A stretch of 64,000 nucleotides of DNA, from positions 5,684,892 to 5,748,891 of the forward strand of contig LR746265.1 of assembly GCA_902729315.2 (NCBI GenBank). Reading direction: 5' to 3'. The translations under genes and the position numbers were made by a program. How positions within the stretch are numbered: position 1 is the first letter of the stretch; every line of letters starts with the position of its first letter. This DNA comes from Spirodela intermedia (Eukaryota; Streptophyta; Magnoliopsida; Alismatales; Araceae). Shown piece by piece: positions 14,201 through 24,287 of this stretch. Below the pieces are notes generated by a model. It had not been told where the DNA came from and made no database searches. It saw nothing but the letters and a program-made list of their open reading frames with translations.

Positions 14201-14448
14201 GGAGCGTCACCAACGTCGGCGACGGGGCCGCCGTCTACAAGGCCACCATCGAGGCACCTCCCGGCGTCAACGTCACCGTCAAGCCGAGTACGATCCAATT
14301 CATTGTCCGCAGGCAGAGTAAGTCGTTCAAACTGGTCGTTAGGACGACCCCGCAGGGGCACCGCCCACCGTTGATCGTCTCCGGCTCCCTGACGTGGAGC
14401 GACGGCGTTCACTCCGTCCGCAGCCCCATCGCCGTTCACTTCTCTTGA
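11290..14448 (+). CDS. Secreted subtilisin-like serine protease (S8, cucumisin/SBT4-like)
   Basis: Predicted exons: 11290-11397, 11481-11572, 11680-11777, 11900-12043, 12125-12227, 12318-12831, 12912-13009, 13111-13341, 13420-13528, 13604-13814 and 13898-14448. They give 752 residues, the usual subtilase length. Order of parts: a signal peptide (hydrophobic VAVALLLVAAAGIASA, first about 31 residues), an I9 prodomain (QKYIVYMGD to the TTRSWDYIGL junction), then the S8 catalytic domain. Catalytic Asp is in MIDSG, His in TGHGSHTA, the oxyanion Asn in AAGNQGP and Ser in GTSMSTPHAA. A protease-associated insert (exons 6-7) and a C-terminal Fn3-like domain (RSVTNVGDG) follow. Such enzymes are secreted to the apoplast and mature by prodomain cleavage. 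The many introns fit the SBT4/cucumisin group. The substrate is unknown. The 81-bp intron 12044-12124 has no stop and a length divisible by three. Confidence 0.9.
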
Positions 14449-14496
14449 GTTCACCGGCTGATCTCTTGTGATTGTTAAAGATGATATTTTTATGGG

Positions 14497-14502
14497 AATA
14501 AA
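14497..14502 (+). terminator. Polyadenylation signal of the subtilase gene
   Basis: AATAAA lies 49 bp after the stop codon, in the expected place for a plant near-upstream element. Confidence 0.5.
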
Positions 14503-14621
14503 TGGCAAAATGATGCGCGAGATGGGCCTCTCGATTACACGTATACATTTTTTTATTCCCAAGATGGTGTTTCTCATACAGCATGATTATCTTGATTCTT
14601 AAAACGAATCAATATCTTGAA

Positions 14622-15546
14622 TCACCCGCACGCGAAACAAACCAAGTTCTTCCAGACATCCGTCATCCTCGTCCAAATCTTGATCAGCCTCCCCGCGACA
14701 GCAGAGAGAAGACGGTGGGCCGACAGCAGCGGCAGCGCATGCCCCCTGACACTTTTGCCAGAGGAGATGGAACTGGCGGAGACACCGGGTCGACTCCGGC
14801 GGAGGTAGAAGTTCCTGCTGCCTACTTGGCCGAGAGTGTCCTCCTTGTTGAGGCCTGCAACAACGAGTCCGTTCATTCGGCGATTAGTCGGAGAGTAATA
14901 TGCTCCTCCTCACTGAATGAGGCAAAGGAACACAAGACTTGTAGATCGGGTTTACTTTCGAGACAGAATTGGGTGTGATGGAGCTGGAACGAGGCGACGG
15001 CGGCGGGGTCCAGCTTGGGGCTCCGGCCTTCCCTGCAGTAGCCTTCCACCACAGCCCGGATCGCCTCCCCAACGCTCTCCTGAAGCCCTACCAGTACCCT
15101 AACCGGCCCCGGGCTCCCCTCTACCGTCACGGTCACCAGCACCTTCCTCTCTCCCTTCCCCTTACTGCTACCCTGCTGCGCCACCGAGAACAACCGCCAA
15201 CCAAACTATCAACTCGTCGTCAGAAAAAGGAGAAAAAAACGAATAGGAAAACAAATACCTCAACAGATTTTGTCTGCGAAGGGGAGAGATCAACGCCCGT
15301 GTAATTGATGTTTGCAGAGGTGTTGTAGCGGTGGACTTGGAAGGCCCCGGGGCCGCCGGCGCCGACATCCTCGTCGGAGGCGCATCGCCCCGTCCTGAGT
15401 GCTGGCTCGGAGGAGGAACGGTGGATAGGCCCTGGCCCCTCTGCTCGGCGGATGGGCTTGGATCTCTGCCGGAGAGACGCGACTGGGGCGGCGCCGGCGG
15501 CTACGGCGTGAACCCGACGACGAGAGAGGCGTCTCTGGTCGGACAT
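14622..15546 (-). CDS. DUF7054 / At4g22758-like protein
   Basis: Minus-strand gene with exons 15259-15546, 14956-15205 and 14622-14854; the junctions are GT-AG and in phase. The product is 256 residues. The N-terminus is basic and Ser/Arg-rich (SRRR, a KPIRRAEG-type patch, RSSSEPAL). The core carries the family signature VLVTVTVEGSPGPVRVLV followed by a YCREGRSPKLD block, and the last exon has GSRNFYLRR. Members of this small plant family are uncharacterised; the core resembles a ubiquitin-like fold in predictions known for the family, and I infer no activity. It converges on the subtilase gene, with 173 bp between the two stop codons. The start is the first ATG of the open exon (MSDQRRLSRR), similar to relatives. 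Confidence 0.8.
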
Positions 15547-17750
15547 GGGATCGTAGAAGCTGTGCGATAGGGGTAAAGGGCAAAGTCTTTTGGTTACGTA
15601 ATCACGTTGACTTTCTTATACCCCACGAAACCATCACGAAGAAATACCATATTTTTAGATGTTAAATATCAAATCCATGCATTACTTCACAAAAAAACCT
15701 CTCCGTCTTCAATTCCCTGGAGCGCCTGGTCTTTCCGATTCCTTTCTTCGGGCTCCCCAATCTGATTCTGAGGGATTCCTCACCTCTTGGGCAGGCAACG
15801 TAACCATCTTTGCCCATTTTGGTGAATCATCATGTTTTTCTCCTTCAATTTTATTTAGTTTTCTTGGCGGCTTTGCTGCCGTGTAGTGTGGTTAGGCGGG
15901 CAGAGCGCGTCCCACCTACCCGTCCCGCGGACGTGTTGGCTTGAACGGTCGGTCGGTGGTGCACCTGAGAGCGGCGGTTTAACGGTCACAGTTGGCGCGC
16001 TTTCCGGTTGACTTGGACTGGACTAGGGTTGAAGAAAGCGCATAAGCCCGTTAGAGGGGGGGAGGGTTTAATTCGGGCTCACGCCCGCAAGAAATTAAAA
16101 GCTTCGGCGCCATTAACCGGCGACTGATACTGGGCCTACATATCTAAGGGCCATCAGGGCCCATTAACAGTAAAAAGTCTCAATGGGCTTGTTGTTCCAC
16201 CGTGGCCCACTTTTGACTTCCTTCTAGGGCCTCAGTCCCATCGCAGAAGACCCAAAAATGCCCGGATTTGGGAGGGGGGAGCCCACGAGGTCCACAATCA
16301 AACTTGCTTTCCGATTGTCAATCACCGACCGTCCGTTTCTGGGACCAGCTCCACCACAACGCCTCTCTCTCTCTACTCTCTCTCTTCTTGTTTCTCTCTC
16401 TAGAGCCCTTGCGGGGGAGGTGAGGGGTTGCTTTAATGATCTCCTCCCCCCATCTTTCCGTATCACATGTTGTGGTTGTCAGGGGTCACGACTTTAACCC
16501 GAGTTGACGAGTCTTCTTTTCCCTGGTTAAAAAGGAAGTTGTTGGTCGGTGCCGAGTAAAAATAAAAAAAAGTCGACATAACTTTCCCAACGAACAGCTT
16601 TTCCCTGCTCGGCCTTCGGAGGGAGACTCTACCTAGCCAGAGAGAGAGAGAGAGAGAGAGAGAGGGCCGGCCTTTTCCTGAAATGCATGTTAATGCTCTG
16701 TTCGGGAAAGAGAGAGAGAGAGGGTTTCCTTCCGCTGGCTGAGGTGCGACCGATTTCAACACGCCCAAACAAACAAACGCTCACTTTCAACTTTCTCTCT
16801 CTTTTCCCCCCTCCGGGGAATGAGGGAAGAGGGGAAGGGAAGGGGGGGCTCCGGGTTGCGGGGGAACTCGGGCGGGTCGGGTGACTCATCCGGGATCGGG
16901 TGGGGGCCGCTTTTTCTCCCACCGCAGCGCAGCGCACCGCACCGGCGGTCATAAAACAAAGGCGAAGGGGGGTTGGCTACGGGGCTAATGACGACCTACG
17001 CTGATAATAAAAACACAGCCGCGCCACGTTCTCGAACCGACACGGTGGGCGGATACGAAGGGGGACTCGGTAGGCGGAGCGAGTCGACCCGGGCCCACCG
17101 TACGTGTCGGCTGTACGTGTGCGCTTTACCGATAGGCCCGTCCCTCGCTAGGGGGAGGGCTCCCACGTGTGAAGGTACCGGGTCCTTTACGGAGAGATAC
17201 GGAGACGGTGATAAATAGCGAGGGGGGAGGTTACGGGGAAGGAGGAATCGGGCCCTCTTCGACTCGGTTTCACCAACTCGGTTGCCTCTCTCTCTCTCAC
17301 ACACACACACTCACACTCTGGTGTGGAGGAATACTGAAAGGCCGTCGTCCTTGGGGAAGCAAGATCAAGGAATCGGGTGGAGAACAGGAGGCGCTTACCA
17401 GGCTGTAATTCCACCACCGACACGCATGGGAGACCGCAGAGACGGGGAGTTCCGGCCGCCACCGGCGGGCCCTTATGGCTGAATGCCGGGCAGCACGCCG
17501 ACTCCCTCCGTGTTCGTCGGGCGATGGCGGAAGATTGAGGGGCCAGCGCCGACAGCAGCAGCGGCGGCTGCTGGAGGAGAAGCTGTCGGAGAAGACGTAG
17601 ATTCATTCGCAGAGAGGGAGGGAGGAGAGGAGGGCGGCGGCGGAAAGGGGAGGAGGGAGGGGGGAAAAGAGCACACAGTATAGACTCGTCCCCCGCCCAC
17701 ACCCTGCTCGGCTTTTTGTCTTTCCTCCCCTTCCCCCTTTCTTGATCTTT
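15547..17750. promoter_or_regulatory. Divergent intergenic region between DUF7054 and hAT/BED genes
   Basis: The two flanking genes are transcribed away from each other. A cluster of site-II/TCP-type motifs (TGGGCC, GGCCCA, TGGGCT, TGGCCCAC) occupies 16131-16210, and a telo-box-like CTAGGGTT lies near 16022-16030. A G-box CACGTG is near 17164. GA/CT and CA microsatellites (16639-16664, 16709-16721, 17287-17312) sit in the probable leader of the hAT/BED gene. I see no gene in this 2.2 kb. Confidence 0.45.
16639..16664. repeat. (AG)n microsatellite
   Basis: About 26 bp of AG dinucleotides upstream of the hAT/BED gene; a shorter GA run follows at 16709-16721. Confidence 0.9.
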
Positions 17751-20207
17751 ATGGCCGCGCCCAACGCATCCGCGACGTCGGGAGGGGAGGCGGCCGCCGC
17801 GGTCGAGGCCTCGCCGGGGGGAGGAACGGGCGGCGCCGCCTCCTCGACGGCCGCCGCGGGGGATGACGTGGCGGCGAAGGCGGTGCAGAAGGAGTACGAA
17901 AGGCTGGCGACGGTGAGGAACAAGGCCATCAAGGGGAAGGGCGCCTGGTACTGGGCCCACCTGGAGCCCATCCTCCTCCCTAACCCGGACACCGGCCTCC
18001 CCAAGGCCGTCAAGCTCCGCTGCTCCCTCTGCAACGCTATCTTCTCCGCCTCCAACCCCTCCCGCACCGCATCCGAGCACCTCAAGCGTGGGACCTGCCC
18101 CAATTTCTCCAGTTCCCCTTCTTCACCCGCCGCCGTCGCCGCCGCTGCCGCCCGGTCTGGTGCCGCCGTCCACGCCGCCACACCACCCAGGCCCATCTCC
18201 TCAATTCATCCTCGCCATCACCAGCCGCAACACAACCACCGCAAGCGCTCCTCCCTGCCGTCTCCTTCCTCCTCCCCCTCTTACCAGATCTCTCCTCTGT
18301 CAGTCGCGGAGCCTTCCCGTTTGTCTTCCCCTACGTCCACCGACATCGTCCCCTCCGCTCCTCTGGCGCTGGCGCACTTCCACCACCTCCCGCAGCAGCC
18401 GCATTTGGTGACTTCCGGGGGGAAAGAAGACCTCGGCGCCCTGGCCATGCTGGAGGATAGCGTCAAGCGGCTGAAGAGCCCCAAGACGTCCCCAGGGCCC
18501 GCCCTCAGCAAGACCCAAGTGGAGTCCGCTGTCTCCCACCTCTCCGACTGGGTCTACCAGTCCTGCGGCGCTGTCTCTTTCTCCTCCGTCGAGCATCCAA
18601 AGTTCCGCGCCTTCCTCCAGCAGGTCGGCCTCCCCGCCGTCTCCCGCCGCGAGCTCGCCGGCGCTCGCCTGGACGCACGCTACGAGGAGGCCCGTTCGGA
18701 ATCTGAGGCCAGGATACGCGACGCCCTCTTCTTCCAGCTCGCCGGCAGCGGCTGGAACCACCCCCGCTCCGGCGAGGAGGGGCTGGTGAGCTTAACAGTG
18801 AACCTCCCTAACGGCACCAGCGTCTTCCAGAAGGCCGTCTTCACCCAGGGGAAGGTGCCCCCCAAGTACGCCGAGGAGATCCTCTGGGAGACCGTCGCAG
18901 GAATCTGCAACATCAACGGCGCCAGTGGCGCCGCTAGCCAGCGGTGCGTCGGCATCGTGGCCGACCGCTTCAAGGCTTCGGCCCTCCGCGACCTCGAGAG
19001 TCGGCACCGGTGGATGGTCAACCTCGCCTGCCAGCGCCAGGGCTTTCACAGTCTCCTCAAGGATTTCACCCGCGAGCTCCCTCTCTTCCGCTCCGTCGCC
19101 GCCGGCTGCGCCAAGCTTGCCCACTTCTTCAACACCAACTCCCGCGCCCGCTCCATCTTCCACAAGCACCAGCTGCAGGAGCACGACCACGCCACCCTCC
19201 TCCGCGTCGCCCCTCCCCCCGCGCTGCTGGTGGACCTCTGGGAGACCCGAAGCGGCGACAGTGCGCTCAACCTGGCCTCCCTCATCGCCATGATAGAGGA
19301 CGTCGCCGGCTCCGGCCGAGCGCTTCAGATGGCGGCCCTCGACGACTCCTACAAGCTGGCCTGCGTGGACGACCCCGAGGCCCGGCAGGTAGGCGAGATG
19401 ATCCAAGAGGAGGACTTCTGGAACAACCTGGGCGCGGTGCTCTCGCTGGTCAAGGTGGTGAAGGGTATGGCCCAGGACATGGAGGCGGAGCGGCCGCTGG
19501 TGGGGCAGTGCCTCCCTCTGTGGGAGGAGATGAGGGCGAAGCTCAAGGAGTGGTCCAGCAAGTTCAGCGTCGACCGCGCCGCCGTAGAGAATGTGGTGGA
19601 GAGGAGGTTCAAGAGGAACTACCACCCCGCCTGGTCTGCGGCGTTCATTCTGGACCCTCTGTATTTGACGAGGGACGCGACCGGCAAGTACCTGCCTCAG
19701 TTCAAGTGCCTGACGCCGGAGCAGGAGAAGGATGTCGATAAGCTGATCACCCGGCTTGTCTCGCCGGAGGAAGCCCCCACGGTATTGATGGAGCTGATGA
19801 AGTGGAGAACCGAGGGGCTCGACCCTCTGTATGCCCAGGCGGTGCAGGTCAAGCAGAGAGATCCCGTGACGGGGAAGATGAGGATCGCGAACCCCCAGAG
19901 CAGGAGGCTAGTCTGGGAGACCTGTCTCAGCGAGTTCACGTCGCTGGGGAAGGTCGCCGTGAGGTTGATCTTCCTCCACGCGACCTCCTGTGGGTTCAGG
20001 TCTAATTGGTCCCTCCTGAAGTGGCTTTCCACCCATGGCCGCTCCAGGGCTGCCATGGACAGGGCGCAGAAGCTGGTCTTCATCGCCGCCCATGCGAAGC
20101 TTGAGAGGAGGGATTTCTCTAGTGAGGAGGAGAAGGATGCCGATCTCTTCGCCAATGGCGAAGACGACGTCCTCCACGAGGTCTTCGCCGACATGCCCTC
20201 CATGTAA
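17751..20207 (+). CDS. Domesticated hAT transposase with BED-type zinc finger and DUF659
   Basis: An intronless frame of 818 codons from ATG 17751 to TAA; the frame stays open slightly further up but 17751 is the first ATG. An Ala/Gly-rich N-terminus is followed by a BED-like zinc finger (C91, C94, H110, C116), a low-complexity Ser/Pro/His linker (about 117-235), a DUF659 transposase-derived region (about 260-470; LTVNLPNGTSVFQKAVF, VGIVADRF, RHRWMVNLACQ) and an hAT C-terminal dimerisation region (about 700-785; NPQSRRLVWETCLSEF, CGFRSNWSLLKW). Known plant relatives are single-copy hAT-derived genes without transposon ends. I saw no terminal inverted repeats or 8-bp duplication around it, and the frame is intact, GC-rich and well kept, so it looks like a host gene, probably nuclear and DNA-binding. 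Its targets are unknown. Confidence 0.85.
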   Translation: MAAPNASATSGGEAAAAVEASPGGGTGGAASSTAAAGDDVAAKAVQKEYERLATVRNKAIKGKGAWYWAHLEPILLPNPDTGLPKAVKLRCSLCNAIFSASNPSRTASEHLKRGTCPNFSSSPSSPAAVAAAAARSGAAVHAATPPRPISSIHPRHHQPQHNHRKRSSLPSPSSSPSYQISPLSVAEPSRLSSPTSTDIVPSAPLALAHFHHLPQQPHLVTSGGKEDLGALAMLEDSVKRLKSPKTSPGPALSKTQVESAVSHLSDWVYQSCGAVSFSSVEHPKFRAFLQQVGLPAVSRRELAGARLDARYEEARSESEARIRDALFFQLAGSGWNHPRSGEEGLVSLTVNLPNGTSVFQKAVFTQGKVPPKYAEEILWETVAGICNINGASGAASQRCVGIVADRFKASALRDLESRHRWMVNLACQRQGFHSLLKDFTRELPLFRSVAAGCAKLAHFFNTNSRARSIFHKHQLQEHDHATLLRVAPPPALLVDLWETRSGDSALNLASLIAMIEDVAGSGRALQMAALDDSYKLACVDDPEARQVGEMIQEEDFWNNLGAVLSLVKVVKGMAQDMEAERPLVGQCLPLWEEMRAKLKEWSSKFSVDRAAVENVVERRFKRNYHPAWSAAFILDPLYLTRDATGKYLPQFKCLTPEQEKDVDKLITRLVSPEEAPTVLMELMKWRTEGLDPLYAQAVQVKQRDPVTGKMRIANPQSRRLVWETCLSEFTSLGKVAVRLIFLHATSCGFRSNWSLLKWLSTHGRSRAAMDRAQKLVFIAAHAKLERRDFSSEEEKDADLFANGEDDVLHEVFADMPSM

Positions 20208-21913
20208 CAAGATTTTTAGAATTCGATTTGTAGGGATTCTCAATATTCTTTCCATCTATTCTTCTCTGTGCCCCGTGCCCTCTCTCCATTGTTCTCTCCT
20301 CTCCCACTCTTCACCAGACTGGCGTCTCCTGATGTTCTCTGCAACCAGTCGGATCTGTTTTTCAATCATGTATAGTCAATCCGTAAGCTCCCGTCCCCCA
20401 GCCGTTGACATTATTACCATCTTTTTACAACTCACTGCGTATCTATCACACGTCTGAATCATCACTTCACAGTCGATGATCCCCGGCTCAGAACCGTGTT
20501 CTTGAGCTCCGGCGGGGAAGGAGGGGATCAAGTGCTCCGAGAACCATAAAATCGTGGCAGAAATCGAAGATGAATTACTTCCCGACTCTGATTTTTCGCT
20601 TCCGGATGAGAGAACTCAATCTCCATTAATTCATCGGGATGCGAGTCTCTCCCTCCCTGCCGAATACTGGCCGGGAGGATGTCATCATTCTATATATCTC
20701 GGCGCAGTCGAGCAGCACCGTGCGGCATCACGTGTCCGGGGAGGTAACCGAGGAGGGCCTGCGATTTTCTTCTCTGCAGTGTTCTTCTGTTCCTCCACGG
20801 AGTCGGCGCGGTTTGACCTCGCAGCAGTGGCACTGTGGCGGCGCCGGCGTGGGGGAGGGGCGGAGTGAGCGGGCTCCCCGGCTAGATATTGGGAGTAGAC
20901 GGCGGTCGTGGTGGGGAAACCCTCTCCAGTTCCTTCATCACTGGAAATGAGCTGTCGCCGTCATCTTTCTCCTCCCTGGATCTCGAAGACGAACCAGTAG
21001 AAGACGGTCGAAAGGAACCGGGCTCAACGGCAGCGGTTACATCGGAGCGGCCATGGCTAGCTCAGAGGGGCTCTGACCGTCCGAAGGAGCTGAGGGGGAG
21101 GGGTTTCAGTCAACCAGGGGAGTAGAAAACGTCAACCTCGGCGGTCAGTCCGTATCAAGGTCTGAAAGGAAAGCAGAGGAAGCCCTTTCCCATCACCTCG
21201 ATGTGGGCCGTCTTCTGAACCATCTCTAAAAGCCCCCTGCGTCTGCGAGCACTGAACGTCGCCGGTCGGAGACGGGAGATGTCTCTGCTCCAAGAAAGAA
21301 ATAATGGCGGTCCTTCTTCGTCATCTGTTGGCGCGTTCATGATTGGCACGAGATCCTCCCGGTGGCCTAGTCTAGCTAGAGCTGTCGGCGGTGATGGTCA
21401 TGCGAGCCGCCGGCGGGGAGGACCTCCAGCATCGTCCTCCGGCAGAGTGAGGTCCCGTACAGTCGTCGGCGATATATTTTTTAAAAGATTCCGGAGGGGA
21501 CTTCTCTGGTAGATTCCTTCTGTAGCTTGTCTTCCACGATCGACAAGTCCCCCCCTCCCCAAGCCTTCAGTTTGAGCACAGACCAGATCTTTTTTAATGG
21601 CCACAACAACGACGGAGGGAGAGAGAAAGAGAGAGAGAGAGAAGAGAGAGAGAGACGCTGTCATGGAAACCTCACCACTGACCTTTCGGGGTTCTTTGGG
21701 GGTTGATCCGTCGTCCTCCTGGATGATGAGCGAACATGGAAACCCATCCATGGCCTGAAAGACGAGGCCAAAAAGGCTCCCATTTTCTTTGATGGCCAGA
21801 TCGACTGCCCCATCCCTCTCTCGAGCGCGAGGCAGACAAGGCGAAGCCGGCAGAAATATCGCTGTGAATGGCGGACGAAGACAGGAACAGTATAGATGGT
21901 GGGGAGTCGGGTG

Positions 21914-21917
<4 letters not shown>

Positions 21918-21950
<33 letters not shown>
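21918..21950. repeat. (CT)n microsatellite
   Basis: About 33 bp of CT dinucleotides; a GA-rich run lies 260 bp before it and another CT run about 100 bp after. Confidence 0.9.
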
Positions 21951-21952
<2 letters not shown>

Positions 21953-23002
21953 GCCAATATCCGGCGAGTGGACAGGGAGGAGACGATAGACGTCTGCTAT
22001 CGGCAGAGACCCACCTGCCCGCAGACTCCCGGAGACTTCTGCTATGACTCTCTCTCTCTCTCTCTCTTCAGCTTCTGCAATTTTCAAAATTTACGGCGAG
22101 AAGAAATGCTGTTCTACTGGACGATCTGAGGCTGCCGACATTCCGGGGGCCTTCAACCCGGCGGTTAAAAAGAGCCGCAACGGGTCCGGCCCCTTCCCCC
22201 CTTACACCTGACTCCGATGCAGCTGCGCCAACGGCGGCGGCGCCGCCGTCCCCTCACGTAGAAAGCCACCGACACATCTGAGCATGACCAAAGGCCTACT
22301 GCAGATGCGGGAGGGACCTCTCTGGTGACGATCCAGTGCGCCACACCGACGACCGGTCCACCGCTTTCGAATTCTCGGTCCATGGGCATCCTCGTACGTA
22401 GTTGTGGTCCCCGCGCGGCAGCCGCCTCTCCCTGCCCGGCTCGTGCTAGCCGTCCGTTTCGCTATGATGATCTGGGCCGCAGGGACCGAAAAAATCCGCA
22501 CGTTGGGAAAATCCAGGTGTTTAGTGGGCCCCGCAATGCTTTCCGTACACTGGGAATCGTCCGCTCAAAAATAAAAAGTCACGCGTTGCCTGCTTGGGTG
22601 CCGGAAACGCAAGTGGGCCCCTGCCGTCCATCCCCTTCTTCGATCGCAGCCGTCGAATTGACGGCTAATGATGGAACTCGCAGTTGGGATGCAGGTGTGG
22701 GCCCGGCCCTCTCCGCCGTCGATTTAATAACCCCCGACCACCGGGCCAGGCCTCGCCTCCCCCAACCACCACGGGGACCGTCCTTGTCTGCCCTCCCCGG
22801 CGCATCCAGGTCAAAGGGGTTTCCACAAAAGCACAGAAGTGGGGGCCGCTTGTCAGCCTCTGCAATCCAGACGTCGGAATGTGGGAGGACGGCATACGTA
22901 AGCGAAAGGGGACGAGTGGGGGACCGGGTGGCGCCGCCTGCCGACGACTGCCCATCCGCCGCCGTGGGGATGCAGACGGAACGGCCCAGTGTGGATTCGC
23001 CC

Positions 23003-23005
<3 letters not shown>

Positions 23006-23038
<33 letters not shown>
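23006..23038. repeat. (CT)n microsatellite
   Basis: About 33 bp of CT dinucleotides within the GC-rich convergent intergenic region. Confidence 0.9.
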
Positions 23039-23568
23039 GCGTCTCACTCGCACGCGTCCGCGCTCGCCACTCGTGCGGGTGAACTACTCTTATCAGGCGG
23101 GGCTCACCGTTCCCGCCGGACGAAGATGGTCCTTAAAGCAGGTGGGATCACCCAACAGTCCAAATCTGGGGCCCGTACCTGTGCCATCTCTCTCTCTCTT
23201 TCTTTCTCTTGAAATGAACTGGGTCTCATCCCGTCAAGTTCCAACCGTTCCATCAGTAAACCAGGAGACCATGCAGAAAGCTGCCTCTCCTCTCTCTCTC
23301 TGCCTCAACAGCCCATCTGTGGCGTACAGAATGAGCGCCCATCTCTTCCACCTCAAATCCATGAGCCGACTCCCAGTCTGTCACCGCTGCTGCTGCGGTA
23401 CGGCCCTATTCATCTCCCCTTCTCCTGCTCTTAGATATTCGTAAAGAAGGTAGAACAGGAAGAGGGAGGATGCCGACTGCCGACTGCCGACGGGCCCTCT
23501 CGCCCTCTCAGGAACCTTCCTTTTCTTCTCTGTGGAGGTACTGGGGGAGCACGCAGACGAAGCCGTGG

Positions 23569-23855
23569 AGAAGGAATTTTTTAAGATGACACACAAGGCG
23601 TATGACTTATCGTCTCCGGGATAATGTAATGTACTCCAAATGAAGAGGACCACTTGACCGACGAGCCAGCGGAAGATTGTGCCTTCGGGTCGTGAACAAT
23701 CCCCGGCCGGAATATGCCGCCAGTCTAGCTGAACGAGAGCAAAGTCAAGAGGTTTGCATCGGTTCGTTTAATGGGTCGGTAAATCTAAACCCACCACCCG
23801 GTCAACCAACCAATCTGCAGATCACTTAATGATCATTCCCTAAAAAGTTGACCAT
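23569..23855 (-). repeat. Dispersed repeat, copy 2 of an inverted pair
   Basis: The reverse complement aligns over its length with 10300-10571; shared anchors are listed under that copy. It lies about 430 bp downstream of the Nudix gene stop codon and has the same orientation relative to that gene as copy 1 has to the TBL2-like gene. Confidence 0.75.
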
Positions 23856-24287
23856 CCTAAACCCAGAGAGTGGCAGTTGCTGAGCTGAGAGGAGGACGAG
23901 ACCTACAGCGAAGGGTCGTCCCCCATTTCAGGCCCGCATTCCATATGGGCTGGCCGGGCCATTTGACCCATCTGACCTCCCGCCGTCCCGTCTTCCTCTC
24001 CTTGGTCCACGAGGGCGACCAGCCTTCCTTGGTCAGAACTTCGCCATATACTGACCGAATCCCACGAGTATTTTTTTTCGGATAAGATAAAAGAGAGACC
24101 TGGTATCAAATATATCTCAAATTGACTTTATTAATTCGTGGAGCAGACATGTAAACATATCATCGATGTGATTCCACAAAAGGGTCAACTCAAATCGACT
24201 TCAGCCGTTCTAGACAGCTTTTCAAATCTGATAAGAAACCCATGAAGAAGGGGTAGTGGCCCATCTGAGCCAGCTCTGTTGAATGGA

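Larger units (their letters stand above)
20208..23568. other. GC-rich intergenic region between two convergent genes
   Basis: This separates the 3' ends of the hAT/BED gene and the Nudix gene. It holds several CT/GA microsatellites (21616-21656, 21918-21950, 22048-22070, 23006-23038) and three evenly spaced GTGGGCCC motifs (22524, 22613, 22697). The open frames here, the largest 295 codons at 22325-23212, run through microsatellites and have no recognisable domain. I call no gene. Confidence 0.55.

Noticed and set aside
17187-18080. 297-codon minus-strand open frame
   Set aside because: Antisense shadow of the GC-rich hAT/BED leader and N-terminus, low complexity.
18792-19741. Long open frames on both strands inside the hAT/BED gene
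   Set aside because: Shadows of a GC-rich real gene; no family resemblance.
22325-23212. 295-codon plus-strand open frame
   Set aside because: It runs through a CT microsatellite as Leu/Ser repeats, has no domain, and frames are open on the other strand too; a GC-content effect.
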